A DNA stretch of 35,851 nucleotides from Clostridia bacterium. GTDB lineage: Bacteria; Bacillota; Clostridia; Oscillospirales; Acutalibacteraceae. Both the position numbers and the translations under genes were made by a program. The stretch is taken from contig JAKSQO010000033.1 in assembly GCA_024404095.1 (NCBI GenBank), positions 1 to 35,851 on the forward strand. The letters run 5' to 3'. A model generated the notes under the pieces. The model did not search any database and was not told the origin of the DNA. It saw nothing but the letters and a program-made list of their open reading frames with translations. Below, piece after piece: positions 1-7,759 of this stretch (within the stretch, counting starts at the first letter, position 1; every line of letters starts with the position of its first letter).

Positions 1-22
1 CCGCCATCTCGGCGGGCTTTTT
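1..22 (+). terminator. Truncated intrinsic terminator of an upstream transcript
   Basis: A stem ccgcc/ggcgg with a 5-nt loop is followed by gcttttt. The left edge of the stem may be cut by the window. It would end a plus-strand gene lying before the window, or one arm of a convergent pair with the minus-strand cap operon. Confidence 0.6.
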
Positions 23-77
23 CATGTGTCTTCGCTCGTAGGTTTGACGGTTACTGTTTTTCTGATATAAAAGACAA

Positions 78-111
78 CGGATAGCATTCAAATTGCTATC
101 CGCTGTTTTTA
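78..111 (-). terminator. Terminator of the capG operon (usable in both directions)
   Basis: A perfect 9-bp inverted repeat (cggatagca at 78-86, tgctatccg at 94-102) with a 7-nt loop lies 6 nt beyond the capG stop codon. On the minus strand it is followed by a T-rich stretch; on the plus strand it is followed by ctgttttt, so it could also stop plus-strand read-through. Confidence 0.75.
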
Positions 112-1272
112 TTTTCTCCAAACCATTTTATTTACTATACCGGTATAGCTTTGGATGATTTTTGTAACTTTAGTACTGACATTATTATCTTCATAGTTAG
201 GAACCGGTAACCCTATATCACCGTTCTTATTCATCTCAACAGACAGTTCAACTGCTTGAATGAGCTGTTCGCTGTCAATTCCTGCGATTATGAAGCATCC
301 TTTGTCAATAGCCTCCGGACGTTCTGTCGATGTTCTTATCGCAACGGCAGGAAATGGAAAACCAACACTGGTGAAAAAGCTGCTTTCTTCTGGAAGTGTA
401 CCGCTGTCAGAGACGACTGCAAATGCATTCATCTGTAAACAGTTATAATCATGAAAACCAAGAGGTTCATGACGTATAACACGTTTGTCAAGTTTGAAGC
501 CCGTTTTTTCAAGCTTTTTCTTTGAACGTGGATGACAGGAATAAATGACAGGTATATCATATTTTTCAGCCATTTGATTTATTGCATTAAATAAAGATAT
601 AAAATTTTTATCTGTATCAATATTCTCTTCACGATGTGCAGAAAGCAGAATGTATTTGCCTTTTTCTAAACCTAACTTTTTATGTATAGCACTGTTTTTT
701 ATTTTTTCAAAATTTTTGTTTAAAACCTCTGCCATAGGTGAACCAATTACAAATGTTCTTTCCTTTGGAATACCACATTCAGCAAGATAGCTTCTTGCGT
801 GTTCTGTATACGCAAGATTTATATCCGAAATAATATCTACAATTCGCCTGTTGGTTTCTTCAGGAAGGCATTCATCTTTACAACGATTTCCGGCTTCTAA
901 ATGAAAAATAGGAATATGAAGTCTTTTAGCACCGATAACAGAAAGACAGCTGTTAGTATCACCGAGAACCATAACCGCGTCGGGCTTTAAGTCTACCATA
1001 AGCTTATATGATTTGTCTATAATATTACCAATTGTCTCGCCAAGATCGCTTCCAACTGTATTAAGATAAATGTCGGGGTTATCAATTTCAAGATCTTCGA
1101 AAAAAATATCATTAAGATTATAGTCATAATTCTGACCTGTATGTGCCAAAATTGTGTCAAAATATTCCCGGCATTTTTTTATTATTTCTGATAAACGAAT
1201 AATTTCAGGACGCGTTCCAACTATAATTAATAATTTTAATTTTCCGTTATTATTAAATGCTACATTTTTCAT
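109..1272 (-). CDS. capG: UDP-N-acetylglucosamine 2-epimerase of the CapG/FnlC type
   Basis: A 387-residue non-hydrolysing 2-epimerase with a GT-B fold. It is predicted to do the last step of UDP-N-acetyl-L-fucosamine synthesis in the cytoplasm, epimerising C2 of the UDP-6-deoxy-talosamine-type intermediate supplied by CapE and CapF. Family motifs are seen in order: GTRPEIIR near residues 19-26, HTGQNYD, VLGDTNS, HLEAGNRC followed by PEETNR, HREEN, and a C-terminal SDSGTLPEES loop that binds UDP. The full length is present. It starts 2 nt after the capF stop, so it is the distal gene of a tight minus-strand operon, followed by a hairpin terminator. WecB-type UDP-ManNAc synthesis is the alternative, but the capE/capF neighbours and the NRC..PEE form of the motif favour CapG. 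The sequence is visibly AT-rich compared with the housekeeping genes to its right. Confidence 0.9.
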   Translation of the reverse strand: MKNVAFNNNGKLKLLIIVGTRPEIIRLSEIIKKCREYFDTILAHTGQNYDYNLNDIFFEDLEIDNPDIYLNTVGSDLGETIGNIIDKSYKLMVDLKPDAVMVLGDTNSCLSVIGAKRLHIPIFHLEAGNRCKDECLPEETNRRIVDIISDINLAYTEHARSYLAECGIPKERTFVIGSPMAEVLNKNFEKIKNSAIHKKLGLEKGKYILLSAHREENIDTDKNFISLFNAINQMAEKYDIPVIYSCHPRSKKKLEKTGFKLDKRVIRHEPLGFHDYNCLQMNAFAVVSDSGTLPEESSFFTSVGFPFPAVAIRTSTERPEAIDKGCFIIAGIDSEQLIQAVELSVEMNKNGDIGLPVPNYEDNNVSTKVTKIIQSYTGIVNKMVWRK

Positions 1273-1274
1273 GA

Positions 1275-2477
1275 CTACCTGTTCACCTTTTCAAAAAAAG
1301 TATCCGGATGTGTCTGATCGAAATTTTCATTAGCCCACATAAAAGTTACTAAATTTTCACTATCCGAAAGGTTTACTATATTATGTGTGTATCCCGGAAG
1401 CATATGAATTGCTTCGATTTTTTCACCGGAAACTTCAAATTCTATAATTTCATTACTGCCGATTTTGCGTTCTTGAATAAGCCCATGACCAGAGACAACA
1501 ATAAAGAATTCCCATTTACTGTTATGCCAGTGTTCACCTTTGGTTATTCCGGGTTTGCTTATATTTACAGAAAACTGACCGCATTTTGATGTTTTCAGAA
1601 GCTCTGTAAAGCTTCCCCTTTCATCACAAATCATGTTTAATCCAAATTTTACTTTAGACTCAGGAAGATAAGAAAGGTATGTAGAGTAAAGCTTTTTTGC
1701 GAATGAATTTTCAGGTATTTCAGTCATAAAGAGAGTGTGTGGCTGCTCACTGTATGTTTTTAACAATCTGACAATCTCACCTAAAGTAATTTTATAAGTT
1801 AAAGGAACACAACAAAAACGACCATTTTTATTTTCTATTGGAATTAGATTTTCATAGTCACAAGCATGGTATTTATCTTCAAGAAGATTAAGCATTTCGT
1901 CAACAAGATCATCTATATACAATAATTCAAGTTCAGTTTTTTCATCATTGATTATAACAGGCAAATCATTTGCTATGTTGTTGCAAAATGTTGCGACTGC
2001 AGAATTATAATTTGGTCTGCACCATTTACCGAACAGATTTGGAAATCTGAAAATAAATACTTTTGCACCTGTTTTTGCCGAATAATCAAAAAGTAGTTTT
2101 TCTGCTGCCAATTTTGATTTTCCATAATCTGAATCAGCATATCTACCAATAAGAGAAGCTTGAATAGAACTCGAAAGCATAACCGGGCAATTGTTACCGT
2201 GCTTTTTAAGACGATCTATTAAATCTGAAATAAAGCAAAAATTACCTTGCATAAATTCACTGTTATTATTGGGACGATTTATACCTGCAAGATTAAATAC
2301 AAAGTCAGCATCTCTGCAGTATTCGTCAAGATGCTCAACTGGTGTGTTTATATCATATTCAAATATTTCTTCAATCTCAATACAGTGAGTTCTATTTTTT
2401 TTATCTTTTATGGTTTTAAGTGTCTCAACAAGGTTTTTACCAACAAAACCATTTGATCCGGTAACAAGAATTTTCAT
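1275..2477 (-). CDS. capF: CapF-type bifunctional UDP-sugar C3-epimerase/C4-reductase
   Basis: A 400-residue two-domain enzyme. The N-terminal part is a short-chain dehydrogenase fold with the NAD(P)-binding motif TGSNGFVGKN near residues 6-15, an NLAGINRP segment and a Y-x-x-x-K site (YGKSK). The C-terminal third is a cupin with metal-ligand histidines in the EHWHNSKWEFF segment and a second histidine in LPGYTHNIVN. This order is the hallmark of CapF/FnlB/WbjC, in which the cupin epimerises C3 and the dehydrogenase domain reduces C4 of the 4-keto product of CapE. It lies 2 nt after capE and 2 nt before capG, so the three genes are almost certainly one transcript making UDP-FucNAc. The full length is present with both catalytic halves intact. 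Confidence 0.92.
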   Translation of the reverse strand: MKILVTGSNGFVGKNLVETLKTIKDKKNRTHCIEIEEIFEYDINTPVEHLDEYCRDADFVFNLAGINRPNNNSEFMQGNFCFISDLIDRLKKHGNNCPVMLSSSIQASLIGRYADSDYGKSKLAAEKLLFDYSAKTGAKVFIFRFPNLFGKWCRPNYNSAVATFCNNIANDLPVIINDEKTELELLYIDDLVDEMLNLLEDKYHACDYENLIPIENKNGRFCCVPLTYKITLGEIVRLLKTYSEQPHTLFMTEIPENSFAKKLYSTYLSYLPESKVKFGLNMICDERGSFTELLKTSKCGQFSVNISKPGITKGEHWHNSKWEFFIVVSGHGLIQERKIGSNEIIEFEVSGEKIEAIHMLPGYTHNIVNLSDSENLVTFMWANENFDQTHPDTFFEKVNR

Positions 2478-2479
2478 GT

Positions 2480-3517
2480 TCAGATCTCCTTACTGCCGAG
2501 TTCTTTTTTTACATAGTCAGTTTCAAAGATTTTTCTAACCGTTTCCTCAATATTCAAAAGTCTCGTGTTATGGCTTGTATAAGATTCCTCAGCTTCCGTA
2601 CAAACCTGACCGTTAACAACAAACTTATCGTAATTTAAATCTCTGCTATCAGCAACAACTCTATAATAATCACCCATATCTTCAGCTCTCAATCTTTCTT
2701 CACGAGTCAATAGCGTTTCATAGAGCTTTTCGCCGTGACGTGTTCCGATAATATTTGTACCGGTATCGCCAAAGAGTTGCTGTACCGCTTTTGCAAGATT
2801 TCCAATAGTTGAAGCATCTGCTTTTTGAATGAACAAATCACCTGGATTTGCATTTTCGAAAGCAAAAGTAACCAAATCGACAGCCTCGTCAAGATTCATA
2901 AGAAAACGAGTCATATCAGGATTGGTTATAGTTATAGGTTTTCCTGATTTAATTTGGTCTATAAACAACGGAATAACAGAACCTCGACTGCACATAACGT
3001 TTCCGTATCTTGTACAGCAGATAACAGTTCCTCCTCGTTCTGCTGCAACACGTGCATTTGCAGAAACAACGTGTTCCATCATTGCTTTAGATATTCCCAT
3101 GGCATTTATCGGATAAGCAGCTTTATCGGTTGAAAGACATACAACTCTTTCTACGCCGGAATCTATTGCAGCGTGTAGCATGTTATCAGTACCAATAATA
3201 TTTGTCTGGACAGCTTGCATAGGAAAAAATTCACATGACGGAACCTGCTTGAGCGCGGCGGCATGGAACACATAATTAACTCCGTGCATTGCATCCTTAA
3301 TTGACTGATAATTGCGAACATCACCTATATAAAACTTTACTTTATTTGCGTATTTGGGATAGCGTACCTGTAAATCATGACGCATATCATCCTGCTTTTT
3401 TTCATCTCTTGAAAAAATACGTATTTCTGAAACGTCGGAGGAAAGATATTTTTTTAGTACAGTTGAACCGAAACTTCCGGTACCACCAGTAATCAATAAC
3501 GTTTTTCCATTAAACAT
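2480..3517 (-). CDS. capE: UDP-GlcNAc 4,6-dehydratase/5-epimerase (CapE/FnlA type)
   Basis: About 345 residues from the ATG at 3517; a longer form would use an upstream TTG at 3535. The ATG is preferred because a gaagg ribosome site lies just before it and the Rossmann motif GGTGSFG then sits at the N-terminus, as usual. The enzyme starts UDP-L-FucNAc synthesis by dehydrating UDP-GlcNAc and inverting C5. Visible motifs are the SRDEKKQDDMRHD block and the LSTDKA...MGISKA site, in which Met replaces the usual Tyr of Y-x-x-x-K, as in the inverting and WbpM-like dehydratases. The start overlaps the end of the upstream glycosyltransferase gene, so the genes are translationally coupled. It is followed 2 nt later by capF. 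Confidence 0.92.
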   Translation of the reverse strand: MFNGKTLLITGGTGSFGSTVLKKYLSSDVSEIRIFSRDEKKQDDMRHDLQVRYPKYANKVKFYIGDVRNYQSIKDAMHGVNYVFHAAALKQVPSCEFFPMQAVQTNIIGTDNMLHAAIDSGVERVVCLSTDKAAYPINAMGISKAMMEHVVSANARVAAERGGTVICCTRYGNVMCSRGSVIPLFIDQIKSGKPITITNPDMTRFLMNLDEAVDLVTFAFENANPGDLFIQKADASTIGNLAKAVQQLFGDTGTNIIGTRHGEKLYETLLTREERLRAEDMGDYYRVVADSRDLNYDKFVVNGQVCTEAEESYTSHNTRLLNIEETVRKIFETDYVKKELGSKEI

Positions 3518-4736
3518 TTTTTTCACAACCTTCAATAAAATCTATAATTTTTTTAACTACATTATCTGATATACAGTCTTTATATATTTCCTGAAGTTTT
3601 TCGTTTGGTATAGGAGTAAGATCACTCAGAAATTCATTGAGTTTATTCAAGTCAGGCGTTTTATCGGCACGAAGATTAAATATTTTGGGATATTTTTTTA
3701 AATATTTTAAACTGGGATCATTTTCAGAATAATAAATGTTGATTATAGGTTTGCCTGATCCAATATATTCGAAGATTTTACTGGGAACTTGATTTAATGT
3801 TTTGTTCCCTACATTAATTAGTATGTCAGCATTATCTGTTATTTCTTTGCACTCTACCTGAGAAACGGTGTCTTTAAGTTTAATGCATTTAGGTAAAATG
3901 CTATAGTTTTCTTTAAGATAATCACAACAACTACCATAAAATTCTGCAATAGCAGAATTCTTATCTAACATCTTAAGTAATTGTATCAATGGTTCCGGAT
4001 TTCTGATATCGGAGTAAAATCTTCCAGTATAAACCATTCGTATAGTTGTATCTTCATTTTTAATATTTTGTGTTTCAGCAGATTTGATTTCTAAATTCGG
4101 AAGATGAACTTCAAGATTTTTTGCTTTCTTATATGGTTCAAAATTATGACGCGCGTTTTCTTCTAATATTCCGAAACTACTGATAACTCCATAGGCGTAT
4201 TTAGCCCAGCTTTTTTCATCTTTTGTTCGACTGCGAATTGTTCCGGTATTTTTTTTACTGTAATAATCCTGATTATATGTATGTGGATCAAGGAAATACA
4301 AAAACCATTTAGTTTCAGGGTTTCTAGCAACAATATATTGTGCAAATTGATGACTAATTCTCGGACAGTAAATTGACAAAATACAATCGAACTTTTCGTT
4401 ACCGGAATTTACTCTTTCAAATTCTTTGCAGTATTCCTTTTTCCTTTTTTGCGTCATACTTTTGACTACAAAATGTCCTAAAATAGCAATAAGTAATGAA
4501 ATAATTTTATTATGACTTTTGATACCAAATCTGTTATCAAGCATTTCCTGGCCTTTTTGATAGAAATATTTAACAGTAAATTTTTCTTGAACGTGTACCT
4601 GCCCTTTATATGAGGGAGCGAATAAAACTACTTCATGCCCATGATCAACAATACCATTTAAGACACATCTCAAACAATTTGTATCAGGACTTTCGGAATA
4701 TAAATAATTTTCAGCAATTACTAGAATTTTTCCCAT
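3510..4736 (-). CDS. GT-B fold glycosyltransferase (possible L-FucNAc transferase)
   Basis: A 408-residue glycosyltransferase of the GT-B/GT4-like type. The N-terminal half opens with a Rossmann strand (MGKILVIAEN) and a Leu-Arg acceptor-side helix. The C-terminal half holds a nucleotide-sugar-binding block (VPSKIFEYIGSGKPI, about residues 317-331). There is no convincing membrane segment, so it would work at the inner face of the membrane on a lipid-linked acceptor. It is first in the operon, and its end overlaps capE by a few bases. In several O-antigen loci the transferase next to fnlABC adds L-FucNAc, so that role is a reasonable guess here, but donor and acceptor cannot be read from sequence. 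The coding sequence is strongly AT-rich. A GGAG ribosome site lies just upstream of the ATG. No clear promoter was found in the 31-nt gap to tmcAL. Confidence 0.85.
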   Translation of the reverse strand: MGKILVIAENYLYSESPDTNCLRCVLNGIVDHGHEVVLFAPSYKGQVHVQEKFTVKYFYQKGQEMLDNRFGIKSHNKIISLLIAILGHFVVKSMTQKRKKEYCKEFERVNSGNEKFDCILSIYCPRISHQFAQYIVARNPETKWFLYFLDPHTYNQDYYSKKNTGTIRSRTKDEKSWAKYAYGVISSFGILEENARHNFEPYKKAKNLEVHLPNLEIKSAETQNIKNEDTTIRMVYTGRFYSDIRNPEPLIQLLKMLDKNSAIAEFYGSCCDYLKENYSILPKCIKLKDTVSQVECKEITDNADILINVGNKTLNQVPSKIFEYIGSGKPIINIYYSENDPSLKYLKKYPKIFNLRADKTPDLNKLNEFLSDLTPIPNEKLQEIYKDCISDNVVKKIIDFIEGCEKNV

Positions 4737-4751
4737 ATTTTACTCCATTAT

Positions 4752-4767
4752 TAAAATTCGAATTTTA
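4752..4767. repeat. Perfect 16-bp palindrome between tmcAL and the capsule operon
   Basis: The sequence taaaattcgaatttta is self-complementary across all 16 bases. On the minus strand it sits directly after the tmcAL stop codon and about 15 nt before the glycosyltransferase ATG. It is AT-only except for the central CG and has no U-run after it, so it is a poor terminator. It could be an operator or a junction sequence. Confidence 0.5.
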
Positions 4768-5964
4768 TCAAAGAACTATTATCCCACTCGTCTTTTCTCT
4801 TCCGCAGGGGAGGATGACGGGTGAGGAGAGGGAGAAAACGTCGGTGCACATATCCTCAAGGGAGAAAACGTGTCTGCCGTAATCGTCAAGCTCATCAAAG
4901 TCCGAAGCCTTTGTGACAATCGGAAGCTTTGCTTTATCCTTTGCTTCCTTAAGAATTTCCTTTCCGCTGTCATTCATTGCTAACACATGAATGTACGGCG
5001 GATTGTCTTTATAGTCGGATGACTTGAAGCCCATAAATGCGTGAAGGACAATTCTTCTGATTCTTGCGTGAGAATAACGCTTTGTCTTGGCGAGGCTGTA
5101 AAGCTCTTCAAGTGAGCTTGCCTTAAGTGCGGCGTCATGAATCCTGTATTCAATCCCCTCACTTACATCGGGTGAAAGGGCAATCTCCTCCGCACTCAGC
5201 TGACGCATACAGCAGAGAATACTGAATTCAAGCTTTGAGTTGCAGCAGGGGGCTGTGAGATTTCCCTTTTCACGTTTATATATGTCAACAACCGACTGAG
5301 GTACATATCTTTCCCATTCGCTGTTTTCTTCAAGCATAAGGCGGCGAATTTCAGAAGCCGAGGCGAAGTTTTCACTTCGCATAACCGAATCGTGACTTGC
5401 GCCTGTGCGCTTGATTGTCATAGGTGTGATTTTAGAATTGAGTTTGACAAGTGCGTTAAGATACTCAATTCCGAGGGTGTTGTTCGCACCGTCAAGAATA
5501 TCAAAGAACTTGTTGCCGCATACGCTTCTGAGAGCTTCTGCTCTCGCACTTGCAAAGCTCAGACCGTACTCCAGATTCTCCTTGAGTTTTTCTTCGACTG
5601 CCTCACTGCTGAGTGCGTCACGGCAGGCTTTCAACTCGTCAATATCACCGCATTCGCTTCCGAAAACAAGCGTGTCAACACATCCGAGCGCATTAAGAAG
5701 TGAAACACCGCCCATAGCGAATCGCTGTGCGTAAGAGGTACTCCATAATGTCGGTAACTCAATAACAAGGTCAATGCCGTTGCGTACTGCCATTTCAGCT
5801 CTTGCCCACTTGGGAATAAGAGCAGTTTCGCCGCGCTGAACGTAGTTTGAACTCATTACCGCAACAACGTGTGTCAGCTCACCTAACTCTTTTGCCTTGT
5901 CAATTTGATATTTATGACCGTTGTGAAACGGGTTATATTCTGCAACAATTCCGCCTATTTTCAT
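4768..5964 (-). CDS. tmcAL: tRNA(Met) cytidine acetate ligase
   Basis: A 398-residue protein of the YlbM/TmcAL family. The enzyme uses acetate and ATP to form acetyl-AMP and then N4-acetylates the wobble cytidine C34 of elongator tRNA(Met), which keeps the AUA codon from being misread. The N-terminal nucleotidyltransferase-like domain is clear: IVAEYNPFHNGH with the HxGH-type signature H14-N-G-H17, then SSNYVQRGE. The length is close to other Firmicute members. The ATG at 5964 has a GGAG site upstream. It is divergent from ackA with about 100 nt between starts; a TATAAT on the minus strand (6006-6011) could be its -10 box, but the -35 is weak. Note the pairing of an acetate-consuming tRNA enzyme with acetate kinase. 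Confidence 0.92.
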   Translation of the reverse strand: MKIGGIVAEYNPFHNGHKYQIDKAKELGELTHVVAVMSSNYVQRGETALIPKWARAEMAVRNGIDLVIELPTLWSTSYAQRFAMGGVSLLNALGCVDTLVFGSECGDIDELKACRDALSSEAVEEKLKENLEYGLSFASARAEALRSVCGNKFFDILDGANNTLGIEYLNALVKLNSKITPMTIKRTGASHDSVMRSENFASASEIRRLMLEENSEWERYVPQSVVDIYKREKGNLTAPCCNSKLEFSILCCMRQLSAEEIALSPDVSEGIEYRIHDAALKASSLEELYSLAKTKRYSHARIRRIVLHAFMGFKSSDYKDNPPYIHVLAMNDSGKEILKEAKDKAKLPIVTKASDFDELDDYGRHVFSLEDMCTDVFSLSSPVILPCGREKTSGIIVL

Positions 5965-5992
5965 ATTTCTTCTCCAAAATCTGAAAATTCAC

Positions 5993-6021
5993 TTGAAAAA
6001 CAAAGATTATATGTTTATAAT
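5993..6021 (+). promoter_or_regulatory. Sigma-A promoter of ackA
   Basis: TTGAAA (5993-5998) and TATAAT (6016-6021) are separated by exactly 17 nt, giving an untranslated leader of about 35 nt. A possible minus-strand -10 for tmcAL lies within the same region. Confidence 0.8.
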
Positions 6022-6063
6022 AATACAGAATTTAAATAATTACAATATGTTGGAGGTATTATT

Positions 6064-7269
6064 TTGAAAATTCTTGTTGTTAACGCAGGCAGTTCATCAC
6101 TTAAGTATCAGCTTATTGACATGGAAAACGAGGCTGTACTTGCTAAGGGTAACTGCGAGCAGATTGGTACAGAAAGCACATTTACACACAAGGTTCCTGC
6201 TGACGAAAGCAAGAACATCAAGGCAAAGCCGATGGAGATGGCTGACCACGGCGCAGCTCTTCAGATAGTTCTTGACGCTCTTGTAAGCGAGGAGAACGGT
6301 GTTATCAAGTCAATGGATGAAATCGAAGCTGTCGGCCATCGTGTTCTTCACGGCGGCGAGAAGTTCAGCGGTTCAGTTCTTGTAAATGATAAGGTTGAGG
6401 AAGCAATTACAGAGTGCTTCGACCTCGGACCTCTTCACAATCCTGCAAACCTTACAGGTATCAAGGCTTGTCAGAAGATTATGCCCAACGTACCTCAGGT
6501 AGCTGTTTTTGATACAGGATTCCATCAGACAATGCCCGACTATGCATATATGTATGCTCTTCCCTATGAGTACTATGAGAAGTACAGCATCCGTCGTTAC
6601 GGCTTCCACGGTACATCTCACCGTTTCGTAAGTAAGAAGTGCATTGACCTTCTCGGTAACCCCGAGCACAGCAAGATTGTTACCTGCCACCTCGGCAACG
6701 GTTCTTCAATTTCAGCTGTTGTTGACGGTAAGTGCTTCGATACAACAATGGGTGTTACACCTCTTGAGGGTATCATGATGGGTACTCGCTGCGGTTCTAT
6801 TGATCCCGCTATTGTTCCTATCATCATGAAGAAAGAGGGACTTACAGCAGACCAGATGGATACAGTTATGAACAAGAAGTCGGGTATGCTCGGTCTTTGC
6901 GGAACAAGCGATAACAGAACAATCGAAAGCCGCGCAAAGGAAGGCGATGAGAGAGCAAAGCTTATCGAGTCAATGCTTTGCCACCAGCTCACAAAGTACA
7001 TAGGCGGTTACGCTGCTGCTATGGGCGGTCTTGACGCAATCGTATTCACAGGCGGTATCGGTGAGAACAATCCTCAGTACAGAGACCGTGTATGTGATAA
7101 GCTCGCATTCATGGGTGTTAAGATTAACTATGACGAGAACAACCGTCTTAAGAGAGGCCCCGAGGGTGAAATCTCAACTCCCGACTCAAAGATTAAGGTT
7201 TTCGTTATCTGCACAAACGAGGAGCTTATGATTGCAAGAGATACAAAGGAAATCGTAGAAGCTCTTTAA
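6064..7269 (+). CDS. ackA: Acetate kinase
   Basis: A 401-residue acetate kinase, the ASKHA-fold enzyme that converts acetyl phosphate and ADP to acetate and ATP, the ATP-yielding end step of acetate fermentation. Signatures are VNAGSSSLKYQ at the N-terminus, GHRVLHGGE, the GFHGTSHRFV block with its catalytic histidine, HLGNGSS for phosphate, and VFTGGIGENNP near the C-terminus. The start is a TTG, chosen because GGAGGT ends 6 nt before it and the protein then begins MKILVVNAGS like its relatives. No pta gene is visible here. The next gene begins 1 nt after the stop, so the two are coupled. Codon use is strongly biased, as in highly expressed genes. Confidence 0.98.
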   Translation: MKILVVNAGSSSLKYQLIDMENEAVLAKGNCEQIGTESTFTHKVPADESKNIKAKPMEMADHGAALQIVLDALVSEENGVIKSMDEIEAVGHRVLHGGEKFSGSVLVNDKVEEAITECFDLGPLHNPANLTGIKACQKIMPNVPQVAVFDTGFHQTMPDYAYMYALPYEYYEKYSIRRYGFHGTSHRFVSKKCIDLLGNPEHSKIVTCHLGNGSSISAVVDGKCFDTTMGVTPLEGIMMGTRCGSIDPAIVPIIMKKEGLTADQMDTVMNKKSGMLGLCGTSDNRTIESRAKEGDERAKLIESMLCHQLTKYIGGYAAAMGGLDAIVFTGGIGENNPQYRDRVCDKLAFMGVKINYDENNRLKRGPEGEISTPDSKIKVFVICTNEELMIARDTKEIVEAL

Positions 7270-7270
7270 T

Positions 7271-7702
7271 ATGCAGATTTTCATTGATGCCGACGGATGC
7301 CCTGTTGTCGATTTGACTGTCAGCATATCAAAGCGATTTGGCGTTGAGTGTACTATTCTCTGCGACACATCACACGAGTTTCACAGGGACGGAATAAAAA
7401 CTGTTACCGTGGAAAAAGGTGCGGACAGCGTTGACTTCAGAATTGTCAATCTTGTCAAAGCCGGGGATATAGTGGTTACACAGGATTACGGACTTGCGGC
7501 AATGTGTCTTGCGAGACAAGCTGTTCCGATAAGTCAGAACGGACTTGTGTTCAACGATCAAAACATTGACCGGCTTCTGTTTACACGTTATGTTTCTAAA
7601 AAGATACGCAACACAGGCGGAAGATTGAAAGGTCCGTCAAAACGGACTTCCGAGCAGGACAGGGCGTTTGAAACGGCACTTACAAAGTTATTAAACAAAT
7701 AA
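7271..7702 (+). CDS. UPF0178/DUF188 (YaiI/YqxD) family protein
   Basis: A 143-residue protein of the widespread YaiI/YqxD family of unknown function, which has a PIN-like nuclease fold by family knowledge. Seen here are the N-terminal IDADGCPVV acidic motif, a D-F-R-I-V segment, the TQDYGLAA motif and the GGRLKGPSKRT segment near the C-terminus. These conserved acidic and basic positions suggest metal and nucleic acid binding, but no activity is established. Its ATG follows the ackA stop by 1 nt, so it is co-translated with acetate kinase. A good terminator hairpin follows within 6 nt. Confidence 0.9.
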   Translation: MQIFIDADGCPVVDLTVSISKRFGVECTILCDTSHEFHRDGIKTVTVEKGADSVDFRIVNLVKAGDIVVTQDYGLAAMCLARQAVPISQNGLVFNDQNIDRLLFTRYVSKKIRNTGGRLKGPSKRTSEQDRAFETALTKLLNK

Positions 7703-7707
7703 AGCAC

Positions 7708-7745
7708 AAACCCGATTAAGAATTTCTGAAATCGGGTTTTATTTA
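7708..7745 (+). terminator. Intrinsic terminator after ackA-UPF0178
   Basis: A 10-bp inverted repeat (aaacccgatt at 7708-7717, aatcgggttt at 7730-7739) with a 12-nt loop is followed by a T-rich tail. It ends about 14 nt before the next start codon, so it may act as an attenuator for the downstream oxidoreductase. Confidence 0.85.
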
Positions 7746-7759
7746 TACGGGTGATTTTT

